From Streptomyces turgidiscabies Car8 (GTDB taxonomy: Bacteria; Actinomycetota; Actinomycetes; Streptomycetales; Streptomycetaceae), in NCBI RefSeq assembly GCF_000331005.1, contig NZ_AEJB01000514.1, positions 1-64,000 on the forward strand: a stretch of DNA of 64,000 nt, in the 5' to 3' direction. Shown here one piece after another: positions 1 through 7,537 of the stretch (positions are counted from its first letter, which is position 1; each line of letters starts with the position of its first letter). The notes under the pieces are model-generated. The model saw only the letters and a program-made list of their open reading frames with translations. It was not told the DNA's origin and made no database searches. The position numbers and the translations under genes are program-made.

Positions 1-1
1 C

Positions 2-355
2 GGGGCTCCCCCTGCGCCGGCCGGCAGACAGTACCTGTACCGCGTGCGGGTGCTGTGGACGGAGCCCGGCGCGGGGGCGCGTACGGCGACGGCGCAGGTG
101 CCGGCGGGAACCCGGCGCGGGGACGCCGTCGACCTGTGGCTCGACGCGCACGGGCGGGCCGTCGCACCGCCGCCCGGTGCCGCCGCGGTCCGGCAGTACA
201 CGGTGGCGGTCGGGATCTGGGCCTCGGGAGTCACCGCCGGACTCGTCCTCCTGGCCCGAACCGCCCTACACCGTACGGCCGTTCAGCGTCGGCTCGGGGA
301 ATGGGAGCGCGCCTGGGCGCGTACGGAACCGGAGTGGACGGGACGGCGGGCGTGA
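2..355 (+). CDS. C-terminal part of a small membrane protein (Rv1733c-like family), 5' end outside window
   Basis: The reading frame is open from base 2 to the TGA at 353-355 and no convincing start lies inside the window, so the gene begins upstream. The visible 117 residues contain one hydrophobic helix (around AVGIWASGVTAGLVLLA) followed by a basic, Trp-rich tail (RRLGEWERAWARTEPEW). The same end (helix, then RRRFARWDQAWDRAGPDWGR) occurs in the complete gene at 45060-45665, so the two are paralogues of one actinobacterial membrane protein family. The function of that family is unknown. The reading frame is secure; the family name is an inference. Confidence 0.7.
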   Translation, partial: GAPPAPAGRQYLYRVRVLWTEPGAGARTATAQVPAGTRRGDAVDLWLDAHGRAVAPPPGAAAVRQYTVAVGIWASGVTAGLVLLARTALHRTAVQRRLGEWERAWARTEPEWTGRRA

Positions 356-371
356 CGGGCGGGGTGGGTCG

Positions 372-1730
372 TCACACCCTCTCCTGCATGCGGCGGGCGA
401 TCCGGCGGTGGTCGGTGAGTGCGTCCCGCAGGCCCGGCAGTACCGGTTCGCCCCGGTCGACCAGGACGCGCCCGGCGACGACCGTCGTCCACGCGCGGGC
501 CGGTCCGCAGCGCAGCCACGCCTCCACGGGGTCGCTGAGCGCACCGGCGAGCGCGACCTCGTGCAGGTCCCAGACGACGAGGTCGGCGCAGGCGCCGGGG
601 CGCAGCTGTCCGAGCTCGTCGTCGCGGCCCAGACAGCGCGCCGAGCCCCGGGTGGCGATGTCGAGGGCGTCGCGCACGGTCATCGCACCTGGGCCGCCCC
701 GGTAGCGGCCGAGGAGGAGGGCGCCGCGTGTCTCCATCCAGAGCGAGGCGTGGTCGGTGGAGGCGGAGCCGTCGCAGCCGATACCGACGGGCAGCCCCAG
801 TTCGCGCATCTCCTTCACACGGGCGGTGCCGCCTCCGATGAGCATGTTGGAGCTGGGACAGTGCGCGACCCCGACGCCCGCGGCGGCCAGGCGGCGCAGT
901 TCGGCGTCGTTCGGATGGATGCAGTGCGCGACCCAGGTGCGGTCGCTCATCCATCCGGCCTCCTCGAAGTACTCGACGGGCCGGCAGCCGTAGGTCTCCA
1001 GGCAGTACGTGTCCTCGTCGCGGTCCTCCGCGAGGTGCGTGTGGAGGCGTACGTCGTACCGCTCGGCGAGTTCGGCGGTGGCCGTCATCAGCTCCCTGGT
1101 CACCGAGAAGGGTGAGCAGGGCGCGAGGGCGACCCGGATCAGCGCGCCGGGGCGCGGGTCGTGGTGGGTCCTGATGAGCCGCTCGCTGTCGGCGAGAACC
1201 TCGTCGTCGGTCTGTGTGACGCTCCGGGGCGGCAGACCGCCGTCCTCCACCGACCGGGTCATCGACCCGCGGGTGGCGTGGAAACGGAAGCCGATGTCAC
1301 GGGCGGCGCGGATCTCGGCGTCGACGAGTCCGGGGCGCGGATGGACGTACAGATGGTCGGAGGAGGTGGTGCAGCCGCCCATGAGGAGTTCGGCCATGCC
1401 GACGTACGCCGAGACGTACGCCGCCTCCTCGTCGAGCGCGGCCCACAGCGGGTAGAGCGTGGTCAGCCAGTCGAAGAGGGTGCCGCCCACGGCCGGCGCG
1501 TAGGAGCGGGTGAGGTTCTGGTAGATGTGGTGGTGCGTGTTGATCAGGCCCGGGGTGACGAGCCGCCCGGCCGCCGACACGGTGGTCCGGGCCTCGGGCT
1601 CGGTCCCGGCGGTGCCGACGGCGGTGACGCGCCCGGCGTCGACAGCCACCCACCCGCCGGGAATCTCGTGCGCGCCGTCCACGACGAGCAGTTCGGCGTC
1701 CCTGACCAGCAGTTCCACAGCAGTCGGCAT
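372..1730 (-). CDS. 8-oxoguanine deaminase-like amidohydrolase
   Basis: About 452 residues of an amidohydrolase-superfamily TIM-barrel metalloenzyme. It has the metal-binding NTHHH at residues 64-68, HTHLAED near the middle, a further metal histidine in VAHCIHPND, and GCDGSASTDH carrying the catalytic aspartate. NTHHHIYQNLTR is the form seen in 8-oxoguanine deaminases and the related AtzB/TrzN enzymes that hydrolyse amino groups from purine- or triazine-like rings. Probable role: deamination of 8-oxoguanine to urate in purine catabolism or damage clean-up, in the cytosol. The frame is open to 1832, but family alignment begins at MPTAVELLVRDAELL (1730; an alternative ATG is at 1739). Divergent from the esterase at 1866. 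Substrate is inferred from the family. Confidence 0.82.
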   Translation of the reverse strand: MPTAVELLVRDAELLVVDGAHEIPGGWVAVDAGRVTAVGTAGTEPEARTTVSAAGRLVTPGLINTHHHIYQNLTRSYAPAVGGTLFDWLTTLYPLWAALDEEAAYVSAYVGMAELLMGGCTTSSDHLYVHPRPGLVDAEIRAARDIGFRFHATRGSMTRSVEDGGLPPRSVTQTDDEVLADSERLIRTHHDPRPGALIRVALAPCSPFSVTRELMTATAELAERYDVRLHTHLAEDRDEDTYCLETYGCRPVEYFEEAGWMSDRTWVAHCIHPNDAELRRLAAAGVGVAHCPSSNMLIGGGTARVKEMRELGLPVGIGCDGSASTDHASLWMETRGALLLGRYRGGPGAMTVRDALDIATRGSARCLGRDDELGQLRPGACADLVVWDLHEVALAGALSDPVEAWLRCGPARAWTTVVAGRVLVDRGEPVLPGLRDALTDHRRIARRMQERV

Positions 1731-1828
1731 GGGCGTCATCGTAGGGGCGCGCGATCGTCGCGCGGGGCCTGTCCGGGCCGTGGAGGCCTGGCGGGTCGTC
1801 GGCCCTCCCACGTACGGTGTGATCATCC

Positions 1829-1840
1829 GCAAGCGCTTGC
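1829..1840. promoter_or_regulatory. LacI-type palindromic operator candidate
   Basis: GCAAGCGCTTGC is a perfect 12-bp palindrome with the central CG and flanking AAGCGCTT core typical of LacI/GalR-family operators. It lies 25 bp before the esterase start (1866) and about 90 bp before the deaminase start (1730), in the divergent intergenic region. Control of the esterase by a carbohydrate-responsive LacI regulator is the natural reading. No LacI gene is adjacent; the only one in the window is at 28675. Confidence 0.55.
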
Positions 1841-1865
1841 CACTACCTCATAAAGGCGGTCCTAC

Positions 1866-2834
1866 ATGGCCCAGTTCGACCTCCCCCTCGACGAACTGCG
1901 CGAGTACCGCAGCGCCTCCGCCGAGCCCGACGACTTCGACGCGTTCTGGTCCAAGACCCTGCAGGAGACCCGGGAACACGACTTGGACGCCCGTTTCGAG
2001 CCGGTGGAGACGGGACTGACCACGGTCGACGTGTACGACGTGACGTTCGCCGGATTCGGCGGCCACCCGGTGAAGGGCTGGCTGCGGGTGCCCGCCGGTG
2101 CGTCCGGGCCGCTGCCGGTGGTCGTGGAGTTCATCGGGTACGGCGGCGGGCGCGGCCTGCCGCACGAGAACCTGCTGTGGGCGTCCACCGGCCGCGCCCA
2201 CTTCGCCATGGACACACGCGGTCAGGGCAGCGCGTGGGGCGGCGGTGGCGGTACGGCGGACCCGGTGGGCAACGCGCCCTCCTACCCCGGATTCATGACC
2301 CGGGGCATCGACGCTCCCGAGAACTACTACTACCGGCGGGTGTACACGGACGCGGTGCGCGCGGTGGAGGCGGCCCGCTCGCATCCCCTGGTCGACGCGG
2401 CGCGCACGGTGGCCCTAGGTTCGAGTCAGGGCGGCGGGATCACGATCGCGGTCGGCGGGCTGGTCCCGGACCTCGTCGCGGTCGCCCCGGACGTGCCGTT
2501 CCTGTGCGACTTCCCGCGTGCGGCGACTCTCACGGACCGTCACCCCTACCGCGAGATCGGCAGCTATCTCAAGACCCACCGGGGCCGCACCGCCGACGCG
2601 CTCAGCACGCTCGCCTACTTCGACGGCGTGCACTTCGCGGCACGTGGCCGGGCTCCGGCGCTCTTCTCGACGGCTCTGGAGGACCAGACCTGCCCGCCGT
2701 CCACGGTCTTCGCGGCCTTCAACGCCTGGGCGCACGACGACAAGCAGGTCGAGGTCTACGACTTCAACGACCACGAGGGCGGCGGCCCCTTCCAGGAGGC
2801 GACGAAGCTGAGCTGGCTGCGCTCGTACGCCTGA
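1866..2834 (+). CDS. Acetylxylan esterase / cephalosporin-C deacetylase (CE7 family)
   Basis: 322 residues, the usual size for CE7 alpha/beta hydrolases. It shows RGQGS near residue 118, the nucleophile elbow GSSQGG with Ser187, an acid residue near LEDQTCPP (about 272) and the histidine in NDHEGGG (about 303). These cytosolic enzymes remove acetyl groups from short xylo-oligosaccharides and also from cephalosporin C. There is no signal peptide, as expected. The start ATG has AAAGGCGG upstream and a LacI-type palindrome at 1829-1840. It is followed by a strong hairpin at 2836-2871, so it is probably monocistronic. Confidence 0.9.
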   Translation: MAQFDLPLDELREYRSASAEPDDFDAFWSKTLQETREHDLDARFEPVETGLTTVDVYDVTFAGFGGHPVKGWLRVPAGASGPLPVVVEFIGYGGGRGLPHENLLWASTGRAHFAMDTRGQGSAWGGGGGTADPVGNAPSYPGFMTRGIDAPENYYYRRVYTDAVRAVEAARSHPLVDAARTVALGSSQGGGITIAVGGLVPDLVAVAPDVPFLCDFPRAATLTDRHPYREIGSYLKTHRGRTADALSTLAYFDGVHFAARGRAPALFSTALEDQTCPPSTVFAAFNAWAHDDKQVEVYDFNDHEGGGPFQEATKLSWLRSYA

Positions 2835-2835
2835 C

Positions 2836-2871
2836 GGATCGGCCGGTTCCGTAAGAGGAACTGACCGATCC
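2836..2871 (+). terminator. Stem-loop terminator after the CE7 esterase
   Basis: An inverted repeat begins one base after the stop codon. The outer arms are GGATCGG (2836-2842) and CCGATCC (2865-2871) and the inner arms are GTTCC and GGAAC, around a GTAAGA loop, with one mismatch. There is no U-tract, as is normal for Streptomyces intrinsic terminators. Confidence 0.6.
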
Positions 2872-2889
2872 CTACACCTTCCGCGCGAT

Positions 2890-2901
2890 CCGACCGGTCG
2901 G
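2890..2901. promoter_or_regulatory. TetR-type palindrome candidate upstream of the serine hydrolase
   Basis: CCGACCGGTCGG is a perfect 12-bp palindrome 65 bp before the start at 2966. GACCGGTC cores are common in operators of actinobacterial TetR regulators. No TetR gene is present in the window, so the regulator is unknown. Confidence 0.35.
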
Positions 2902-2965
2902 TATGTTCGACGGTGCCCGGGTCACAGCGTTGTGGCCCGGAGTTCCGGCGAACCGCGGAGGGCCC

Positions 2966-4132
2966 ATGTCCGAGCTCGAGTCACACGTTCACGGCGACTG
3001 CGACGCACGCTTCGCGGCGGTGCGTACGGCGTTCGAGGAGAACTTCCGCGACCGCGGGGAGCTCGGCGCGGCGGTGAGCGTCACGGTCGGCGGCGAGACG
3101 GTGGTCGACCTGTGGGGCGGCTGGGCCGACGCGGGGCACACGCGTGCGTGGGAACGCGACACGCTCGTCAACGTGTGGTCGACGTCGAAGGGGCCGACGG
3201 CGCTGTGCGCGCACATCCTCGCCGACCGGGGGCTGCTCGACCTCGACGCCCCGGTGGCCGCGTACTGGCCGGAGTTCGCGGCGGCCGGCAAGGAGGGCGT
3301 GCTCGTACGGCATCTGCTGTCGCACCGCTCGGGCCTGTCCGGCCTGCGGGAGCCGCACTCGCTCGCCGACCTCTACGACTGGGAGCTGACGACCCGCCGA
3401 CTGGCGGCGACCGAGCCCTGGTGGGAGCCGGGGACGGGGTCCGGATACCACGCGCTGACCTACGGCTTCCTGGTCGGCGAGGTGGTCCGCCGGGTGTCGG
3501 GGCTGCTGCCGGGCGCCTTCCTGGAGCGGGAGGTGACCGGGCCGCTGGGCATCGACTTCCGCCTCGGACTGCCGGAGAAGGAGGCCGGGCGGGCCGCCGA
3601 GCTGGTGCCGCCACCGGCCGCCTCGCCCAGTGAACAGGCCGCGCTCTTCGCCCAGTTGACGCCCGTCACGATCGCCGCCGTGGCCAACCCGGTCACGGGG
3701 GCCGCCGAGGCGAACAGCCCCGAGTGGCGGGCCGCCGAGATACCGGCGGCCAACGGCCACGGCACGGCGCGCGCGATCGCCGCGCTGTACGGCGTGTTCG
3801 CGGGCCAGGGCTCGTACGGCGGGCAGCGCGTCCTCTCCGCCGAGACGGTCGAGCGGGTGCGCGAGGGCCAGGGCAGCTGCCGCGACCTGGTGCTCGGCGC
3901 GGGTTTCGACTACGAGACGGAGATCGGGCTCGGCCTGTGGCTGAGCGGCGACCACGGCTGGTACGGGCCCAACCGGAGGGCGTACGGCCATGACGGCTTC
4001 GGTGGTTCCTGCGGGCTGGCCGACCCGGATGCCGGCGTGTCCTTGGGGTACGTCATGAACCGCATGGGTCCGCATATCGTGAACGACCCACGCAAGATGG
4101 CGCTGATCGACGCCCTGTACAGCGCACTGTGA
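2966..4132 (+). CDS. Serine hydrolase of the class C beta-lactamase / EstB esterase family
   Basis: About 388 residues. The SxxK nucleophile motif is Ser72-Thr-Ser-Lys75 (WSTSKGPTA), followed by the tyrosine motif in GSGYHALTYGF (about 160) and a C-terminal HDGFGGS that takes the place of the KTG strand. This pattern fits the beta-lactamase-fold carboxylesterases (EstB-like) that hydrolyse short esters, rather than a true resistance enzyme. No signal peptide is visible, which also argues against a secreted beta-lactamase. The frame opens at 2903, but ATG 2966 is preceded by GCGGAGG at good spacing and is preferred. The physiological substrate is unknown. Confidence 0.85.
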   Translation: MSELESHVHGDCDARFAAVRTAFEENFRDRGELGAAVSVTVGGETVVDLWGGWADAGHTRAWERDTLVNVWSTSKGPTALCAHILADRGLLDLDAPVAAYWPEFAAAGKEGVLVRHLLSHRSGLSGLREPHSLADLYDWELTTRRLAATEPWWEPGTGSGYHALTYGFLVGEVVRRVSGLLPGAFLEREVTGPLGIDFRLGLPEKEAGRAAELVPPPAASPSEQAALFAQLTPVTIAAVANPVTGAAEANSPEWRAAEIPAANGHGTARAIAALYGVFAGQGSYGGQRVLSAETVERVREGQGSCRDLVLGAGFDYETEIGLGLWLSGDHGWYGPNRRAYGHDGFGGSCGLADPDAGVSLGYVMNRMGPHIVNDPRKMALIDALYSAL

Positions 4133-4306
4133 CCCAGGTAAGGACCAATGGACGGCAATGAGTCGTACAGGGTGCATGGCAGGTGTAGTCAGATGACAGA
4201 TTCCCTGTCGGCCGGGGGCGCATAGCGTCGGGGTAAGACCTCGGGCGGCGCACAGCGGATCGTGCGACTGTCCGACTACGTCCTACTTTCCGAGAGGCAC
4301 ACCTCC

Positions 4307-5128
4307 ATGAGTACGTTCACCACGTCCGACGGCACCGAGATCTTCTTCAAGGACTGGGGCACGGGCCAGCCGGTGGTGTTCAGCCACGGCTGGCCGCTGA
4401 ACGCGGACACCTGGGACGGTCAGTCCCGTCTCGTCGCCGAGCACGGCTTCCGGGCCATCGCGCACGACCGGCGCGGGCACGGCCGTTCCGCGCAGCCGTG
4501 GCAGGGCAACCACATGGACCAGTACGCGGACGACCTGGCCGAACTGATCGAGTCGCTCGACCTCGACAACGTTATCCTCGTCGGTCACTCGACCGGCGGC
4601 GGCGAGGTGACCCGCTACATCGGCCGGCACGGGACGGCACGGGTCGCCAAGGTCGTGCTGCTGGGCGCGGTGCCGCCGCTGATGCTGCAGACCGAGGCCA
4701 ACCCCGAGGGCACGCCCCTCGATGCCTTCGACGGTATCCGGGCGGGTGTCGAGGCGGACCGTTCGCAGTTCTACTGGGACCTCAGCGAGGCCTTCTTCGG
4801 CTTCAACCGGCCGGACGCGACCCCGTCCGAGGGCATGCGCCGCGCGTTCTGGATGTGGAGCATGCAGGTCGGCCTCAAGGCGGCCTACGACTGCGTCAAG
4901 CAGTTCTCGGAGTCCGACTTCACCGAGGACCTGGGCCGCATCGACGTACCGACGCTGATCGCGCACGGCGCCGACGACCAGATCGTGCCGATCGCCGCTT
5001 CGGCGGAGAAGACGGCTCAGCTGGTCAAGGACTCGACACTGAAGGTCTACCCGGGTGCCCCGCACGGCCTGGTGGGCGAGTTCGAGAAGGCGTTCAACGC
5101 CGACCTGCTGGCGTTCATCAAGAGCTGA
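4307..5128 (+). CDS. Alpha/beta hydrolase, cofactor-free (non-heme) chloroperoxidase type
   Basis: 273 residues. The protein begins MSTFTTSDGTEIFFKDWG, a very typical opening for this group. The catalytic triad is visible as Ser95 in GHSTGGGE, an Asp in HGADDQIVP (about 224) and His in APHGLVGE (about 253); oxyanion SHGWP is near residue 27. Such enzymes are esterases that can generate peracids and halogenate in vitro; the in vivo role is usually unknown. ATG 4307 has GAGAGG upstream. It is convergent with the methyltransferase at 5133 with only 4 bp between stops. Confidence 0.9.
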   Translation: MSTFTTSDGTEIFFKDWGTGQPVVFSHGWPLNADTWDGQSRLVAEHGFRAIAHDRRGHGRSAQPWQGNHMDQYADDLAELIESLDLDNVILVGHSTGGGEVTRYIGRHGTARVAKVVLLGAVPPLMLQTEANPEGTPLDAFDGIRAGVEADRSQFYWDLSEAFFGFNRPDATPSEGMRRAFWMWSMQVGLKAAYDCVKQFSESDFTEDLGRIDVPTLIAHGADDQIVPIAASAEKTAQLVKDSTLKVYPGAPHGLVGEFEKAFNADLLAFIKS

Positions 5129-5132
5129 CCGC

Positions 5133-5894
5133 TCACCCGGCGGGTGTCCGCGTCGCCACCACCATCCGGCAGCGCGGACTGCCGTCGGGCCGCTGTCCGA
5201 ACTCTGGCAGGGCACGGGTCTCCACGTCGAAGCCGGCGCGCGTCAACTCCCGCCGTACGTCGGACAGTCGGAAGTCCCGGTAGTACATGACGAACGCCGG
5301 CTTCCACACGGCGTTGCGCACCTTCATCACCGCGTCGAAGCCGAGCAGCGCCCAGTAGGCGCGCGTTCCCGGGCGGGGCGGGGCCCCGACGGGGAACGCG
5401 AAGCGCCCGCCCGGCCGCAGTACGGAGTGGACCTGGGCGAACAGCCCCGGCAACTCGTCCGGCAGGAAGTGCCCGAACGCCCCGAAGCTGACGACCAGAT
5501 CGAAGGCGGAGGCGACGGAAGGGACTGAGCCGAAAGGCAGGGCCCGGGCGTCGCCGCGAACCAGGGCGACACGTGGGCCGCCGGCGCGCCCGCCCTCCCC
5601 CACCCGGCGCCGGGCCACCTCCAACATGCCCGCGCTGATGTCGATTCCTGTGACGCTCTCCCCGCACACCCGGTCCAGCACCTCCAGACCGGCGCCCGTA
5701 CCGCAGCACAGGTCGAGGCCGTCGTCGAAGGGCCCGAGGGTGCCGAGCGCCGACGCCACCGCCTCGAGGATCGGGGCCGAGGTGCGGAACGGGGTGTGGT
5801 CGAACTTCGGTGCGAGCAGGTCGTAGCCGTGCTCGACGGACGACAGCGCCTGCACGGCGAGTTCGCGGAGTGTGGGGCCTTCGGGGCTGAACAT
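5133..5894 (-). CDS. Class I SAM-dependent methyltransferase
   Basis: 253 residues with a Rossmann methyltransferase core. Motif I is LDLCCGTGAGLEVL (about residue 63), followed by the acidic SAM-ribose residue in VTGIDISAGML, then FDLVVSFGAFGHF and VLRPGGRFAFPV. The motifs resemble UbiE/Methyltransf_11 enzymes acting on small molecules; the substrate cannot be read from the sequence. The start is ATG 5894. The gene is divergent from the SnoaL-like gene at 5971, sharing a short intergenic region that contains a 20-bp palindrome. Confidence 0.85.
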   Translation of the reverse strand: MFSPEGPTLRELAVQALSSVEHGYDLLAPKFDHTPFRTSAPILEAVASALGTLGPFDDGLDLCCGTGAGLEVLDRVCGESVTGIDISAGMLEVARRRVGEGGRAGGPRVALVRGDARALPFGSVPSVASAFDLVVSFGAFGHFLPDELPGLFAQVHSVLRPGGRFAFPVGAPPRPGTRAYWALLGFDAVMKVRNAVWKPAFVMYYRDFRLSDVRRELTRAGFDVETRALPEFGQRPDGSPRCRMVVATRTPAG

Positions 5895-5948
5895 CGGCTC
5901 AGCTTAAGGCGAGCGCGCGGGTAGGCCTCATGGACGCCCGCTCGCACG

Positions 5949-5968
5949 GTTCACCCTTTAGGGTGAAC
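5949..5968. promoter_or_regulatory. Perfect 20-bp inverted repeat over the ribosome-binding region of the SnoaL-like gene
   Basis: GTTCACCCTTTAGGGTGAAC has 8-bp arms around TTTA and ends two bases before the ATG at 5971. The right arm contains the only Shine-Dalgarno-like bases (AGGGTGA). It could be a repressor operator, or an mRNA hairpin that hides the ribosome-binding site. Confidence 0.5.
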
Positions 5969-5970
5969 GA

Positions 5971-6372
5971 ATGCGCGCATTTCGTGAGGCAGCAGAGGCC
6001 GGGGATCTCGACGCCGTCGAGAAGCTGCTGGCGGAGAACGTCGTGTTCACCAGTCCGGTCGCGTTCCGGCCCTACCCGGGGAAGGCGATCACCGCGGCCA
6101 TCCTGCGCGGGGTGTCCAGGGTTTTCGAGGACTTCCGGTACGAGCGGGAGATCGGCGCGCCCGAGAGTCGCGACCAGGCGCTGGTGTTCACGGCGCGGGT
6201 GGGCGGGCGCGAGATCCAGGGCTGCGACTTCCTGCACCTCGACGAGGACGGTCTGATCGACGAACTGACCGTCATGGTGCGTCCGCTGTCGGCCGCGCAG
6301 GAGCTGTCGGCGGCCATGGGCGCCCAGTTCGAGCGCATCGCGCGGGAGGCGCAGGCCGCCGGGCCCGCCTGA
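5971..6372 (+). CDS. SnoaL-like / NTF2-fold small protein
   Basis: 133 residues with the pattern of the SnoaL/NTF2-like alpha+beta cone. It opens FREAAEAGDLDAVEKLLAENVVFTSPVAFRPYPGKAITAAILRGV, and later strands end in GREIQGCDFLHLDEDGLIDELTVMVRPLS. Members include cyclases, isomerases and many uncharacterised small-molecule binders, so no reaction is assigned. The start codon abuts a 20-bp palindrome (5949-5968), suggesting tight control. The next gene, a methyltransferase, starts 20 bp downstream and may be co-transcribed. Confidence 0.8.
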   Translation: MRAFREAAEAGDLDAVEKLLAENVVFTSPVAFRPYPGKAITAAILRGVSRVFEDFRYEREIGAPESRDQALVFTARVGGREIQGCDFLHLDEDGLIDELTVMVRPLSAAQELSAAMGAQFERIAREAQAAGPA

Positions 6373-6391
6373 GCGGCGGTGTTTTGATTGG

Positions 6392-7228
6392 ATGACCCCC
6401 GTGACCACCGACGAGCACGCGCGCATGATGCGGGCCAACGAGGCCAACTGGGACGCCCGTACCCCCGTCCATCTCGCCAGCCGTTTCTACGGCCTGGGCG
6501 AGAACCCCGACCCCTCGCGCTGGTTCGCCTCCTGGGAGTGGGCGGACCTCGGCGAACTCGCCGGCCGCGATGTGCTCCACCTCCAGTGCCACCTCGGCAC
6601 GGAGACCCTCGCCTTCGCCGAGCGCGGGGCGCGGGCCGTCGGCCTCGACTTCTCCGAGGCGTCGGTGACCGCGGCGCGCGGCATCGCGGCGAAGGCGGAC
6701 CTCGACGTGACGTACGTACGGGCGAACGTCTACGACGCCGTGGAGGCACTGGAGCAGCGGCGGTTCGACGTCGTGTACACCGGGAAGGGCGCCCTGTGCT
6801 ATCTGCCCGACCTGGACCGCTGGGCGGAGGTGATCGTCCAACTTTTGCGCCCCGGCGGCCTGTTGTACATCGCGGAGTTCCATCCGCTGCTCAACTCGCT
6901 GAGCCCCAAGCCCTCTTCGGACGACACCGGTGAACTCCTTCTGCGGCATGACTACTTGGGCGCGCGGGGAGCCGTGCACCGGGACGCGACGTTCACGTAC
7001 ACCGACGGGCCGGCCGTGACCGGGGCCACCGAGAGCTTCGAGTGGCCGCATGGAATGGACGAGGTCGTCAACGCGTTGATCGGGGCGGGACTGACCATCC
7101 GGCGGCTGCGCGAGAGCGACGAACTGCCCTGGCCCCGCTGGCCCCGTATGGAACGTACGGCGTCGGGCTGGTGGCGGTTGCCCGAGCCGCGCATCCCACT
7201 CCTCTACGGGCTCCTCGCGAGCCGTTGA
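6392..7228 (+). CDS. Class I SAM-dependent methyltransferase
   Basis: 278 residues. Methyltransferase motif I is VLHLQCHLGTETLAFAERG (about 55-73), followed by the acidic AVGLDFSE, FDVVYTGKGALCYLPDL and LLRPGGLLYIAEFHPLL. The C-terminal part (DELPWPRWPRMERTASGWWRLP) is a recognisable feature of a widespread Streptomyces methyltransferase group of unknown substrate. The first ATG of the frame (6392) is used; a GTG at 6401 is an alternative. It probably follows the SnoaL-like gene in an operon. Confidence 0.83.
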   Translation: MTPVTTDEHARMMRANEANWDARTPVHLASRFYGLGENPDPSRWFASWEWADLGELAGRDVLHLQCHLGTETLAFAERGARAVGLDFSEASVTAARGIAAKADLDVTYVRANVYDAVEALEQRRFDVVYTGKGALCYLPDLDRWAEVIVQLLRPGGLLYIAEFHPLLNSLSPKPSSDDTGELLLRHDYLGARGAVHRDATFTYTDGPAVTGATESFEWPHGMDEVVNALIGAGLTIRRLRESDELPWPRWPRMERTASGWWRLPEPRIPLLYGLLASR

Positions 7229-7239
7229 GTCGCGACTCA
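7226..7239. promoter_or_regulatory. 14-bp perfect palindrome at the methyltransferase stop / rho leader entry
   Basis: TGAGTCGCGACTCA is perfectly self-complementary and starts at the TGA of the methyltransferase gene. With no loop it suits a DNA-binding site better than a terminator. It sits about 300 bp before the rho start. Confidence 0.35.
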
Positions 7240-7537
7240 CAGCCGTTCTCGCGCATGGCGTGGTACCGTACTGACAGCACTTGTGTACGCCCCTTCTCGG
7301 GCGCCGGTGCTGTTCAACCTCAGTTCGCTGACCCGCCCGTCGGTGTCCGACCGGCGCATCAGCTCCTCCCAGTACCACCTCACCAGCGGCGACGTGTTTC
7401 TGCCGTACCCGAGGTGTCGCTGTCTTCCGCCGCCCGCGGCGCGCCCGGCGCGCCCAGTTCTCGCGGCCCTCCCCTTGCTCTGTCTTCCGCGTGCCTCATG
7501 CGGCATGCGTCTCCGTCCGTGAAAGGACTCTCCGACC
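7240..7537 (+). promoter_or_regulatory. Long leader region of the rho gene with a hairpin and a C-rich tract
   Basis: No gene is supported in these 298 bases. A two-part stem-loop has outer arms ACAGCAC (7274-7280) and GTGCTGT (7307-7313) and inner arms GCCC (7289-7292) and GGGC (7299-7302). From about 7314 to 7520 the coding strand is conspicuously richer in C than G and rich in YC steps (for example CAGCTCCTCCCAGTACCACC), as expected of a Rho-utilisation tract. In E. coli rho limits its own transcription by termination in its leader; the same could apply here. This is inference from base composition only. Confidence 0.45.

Noticed and set aside
2966..4132. Beta-lactam resistance gene
   Set aside because: No secretion signal and no KTG box; the motifs fit intracellular EstB-type esterases better.
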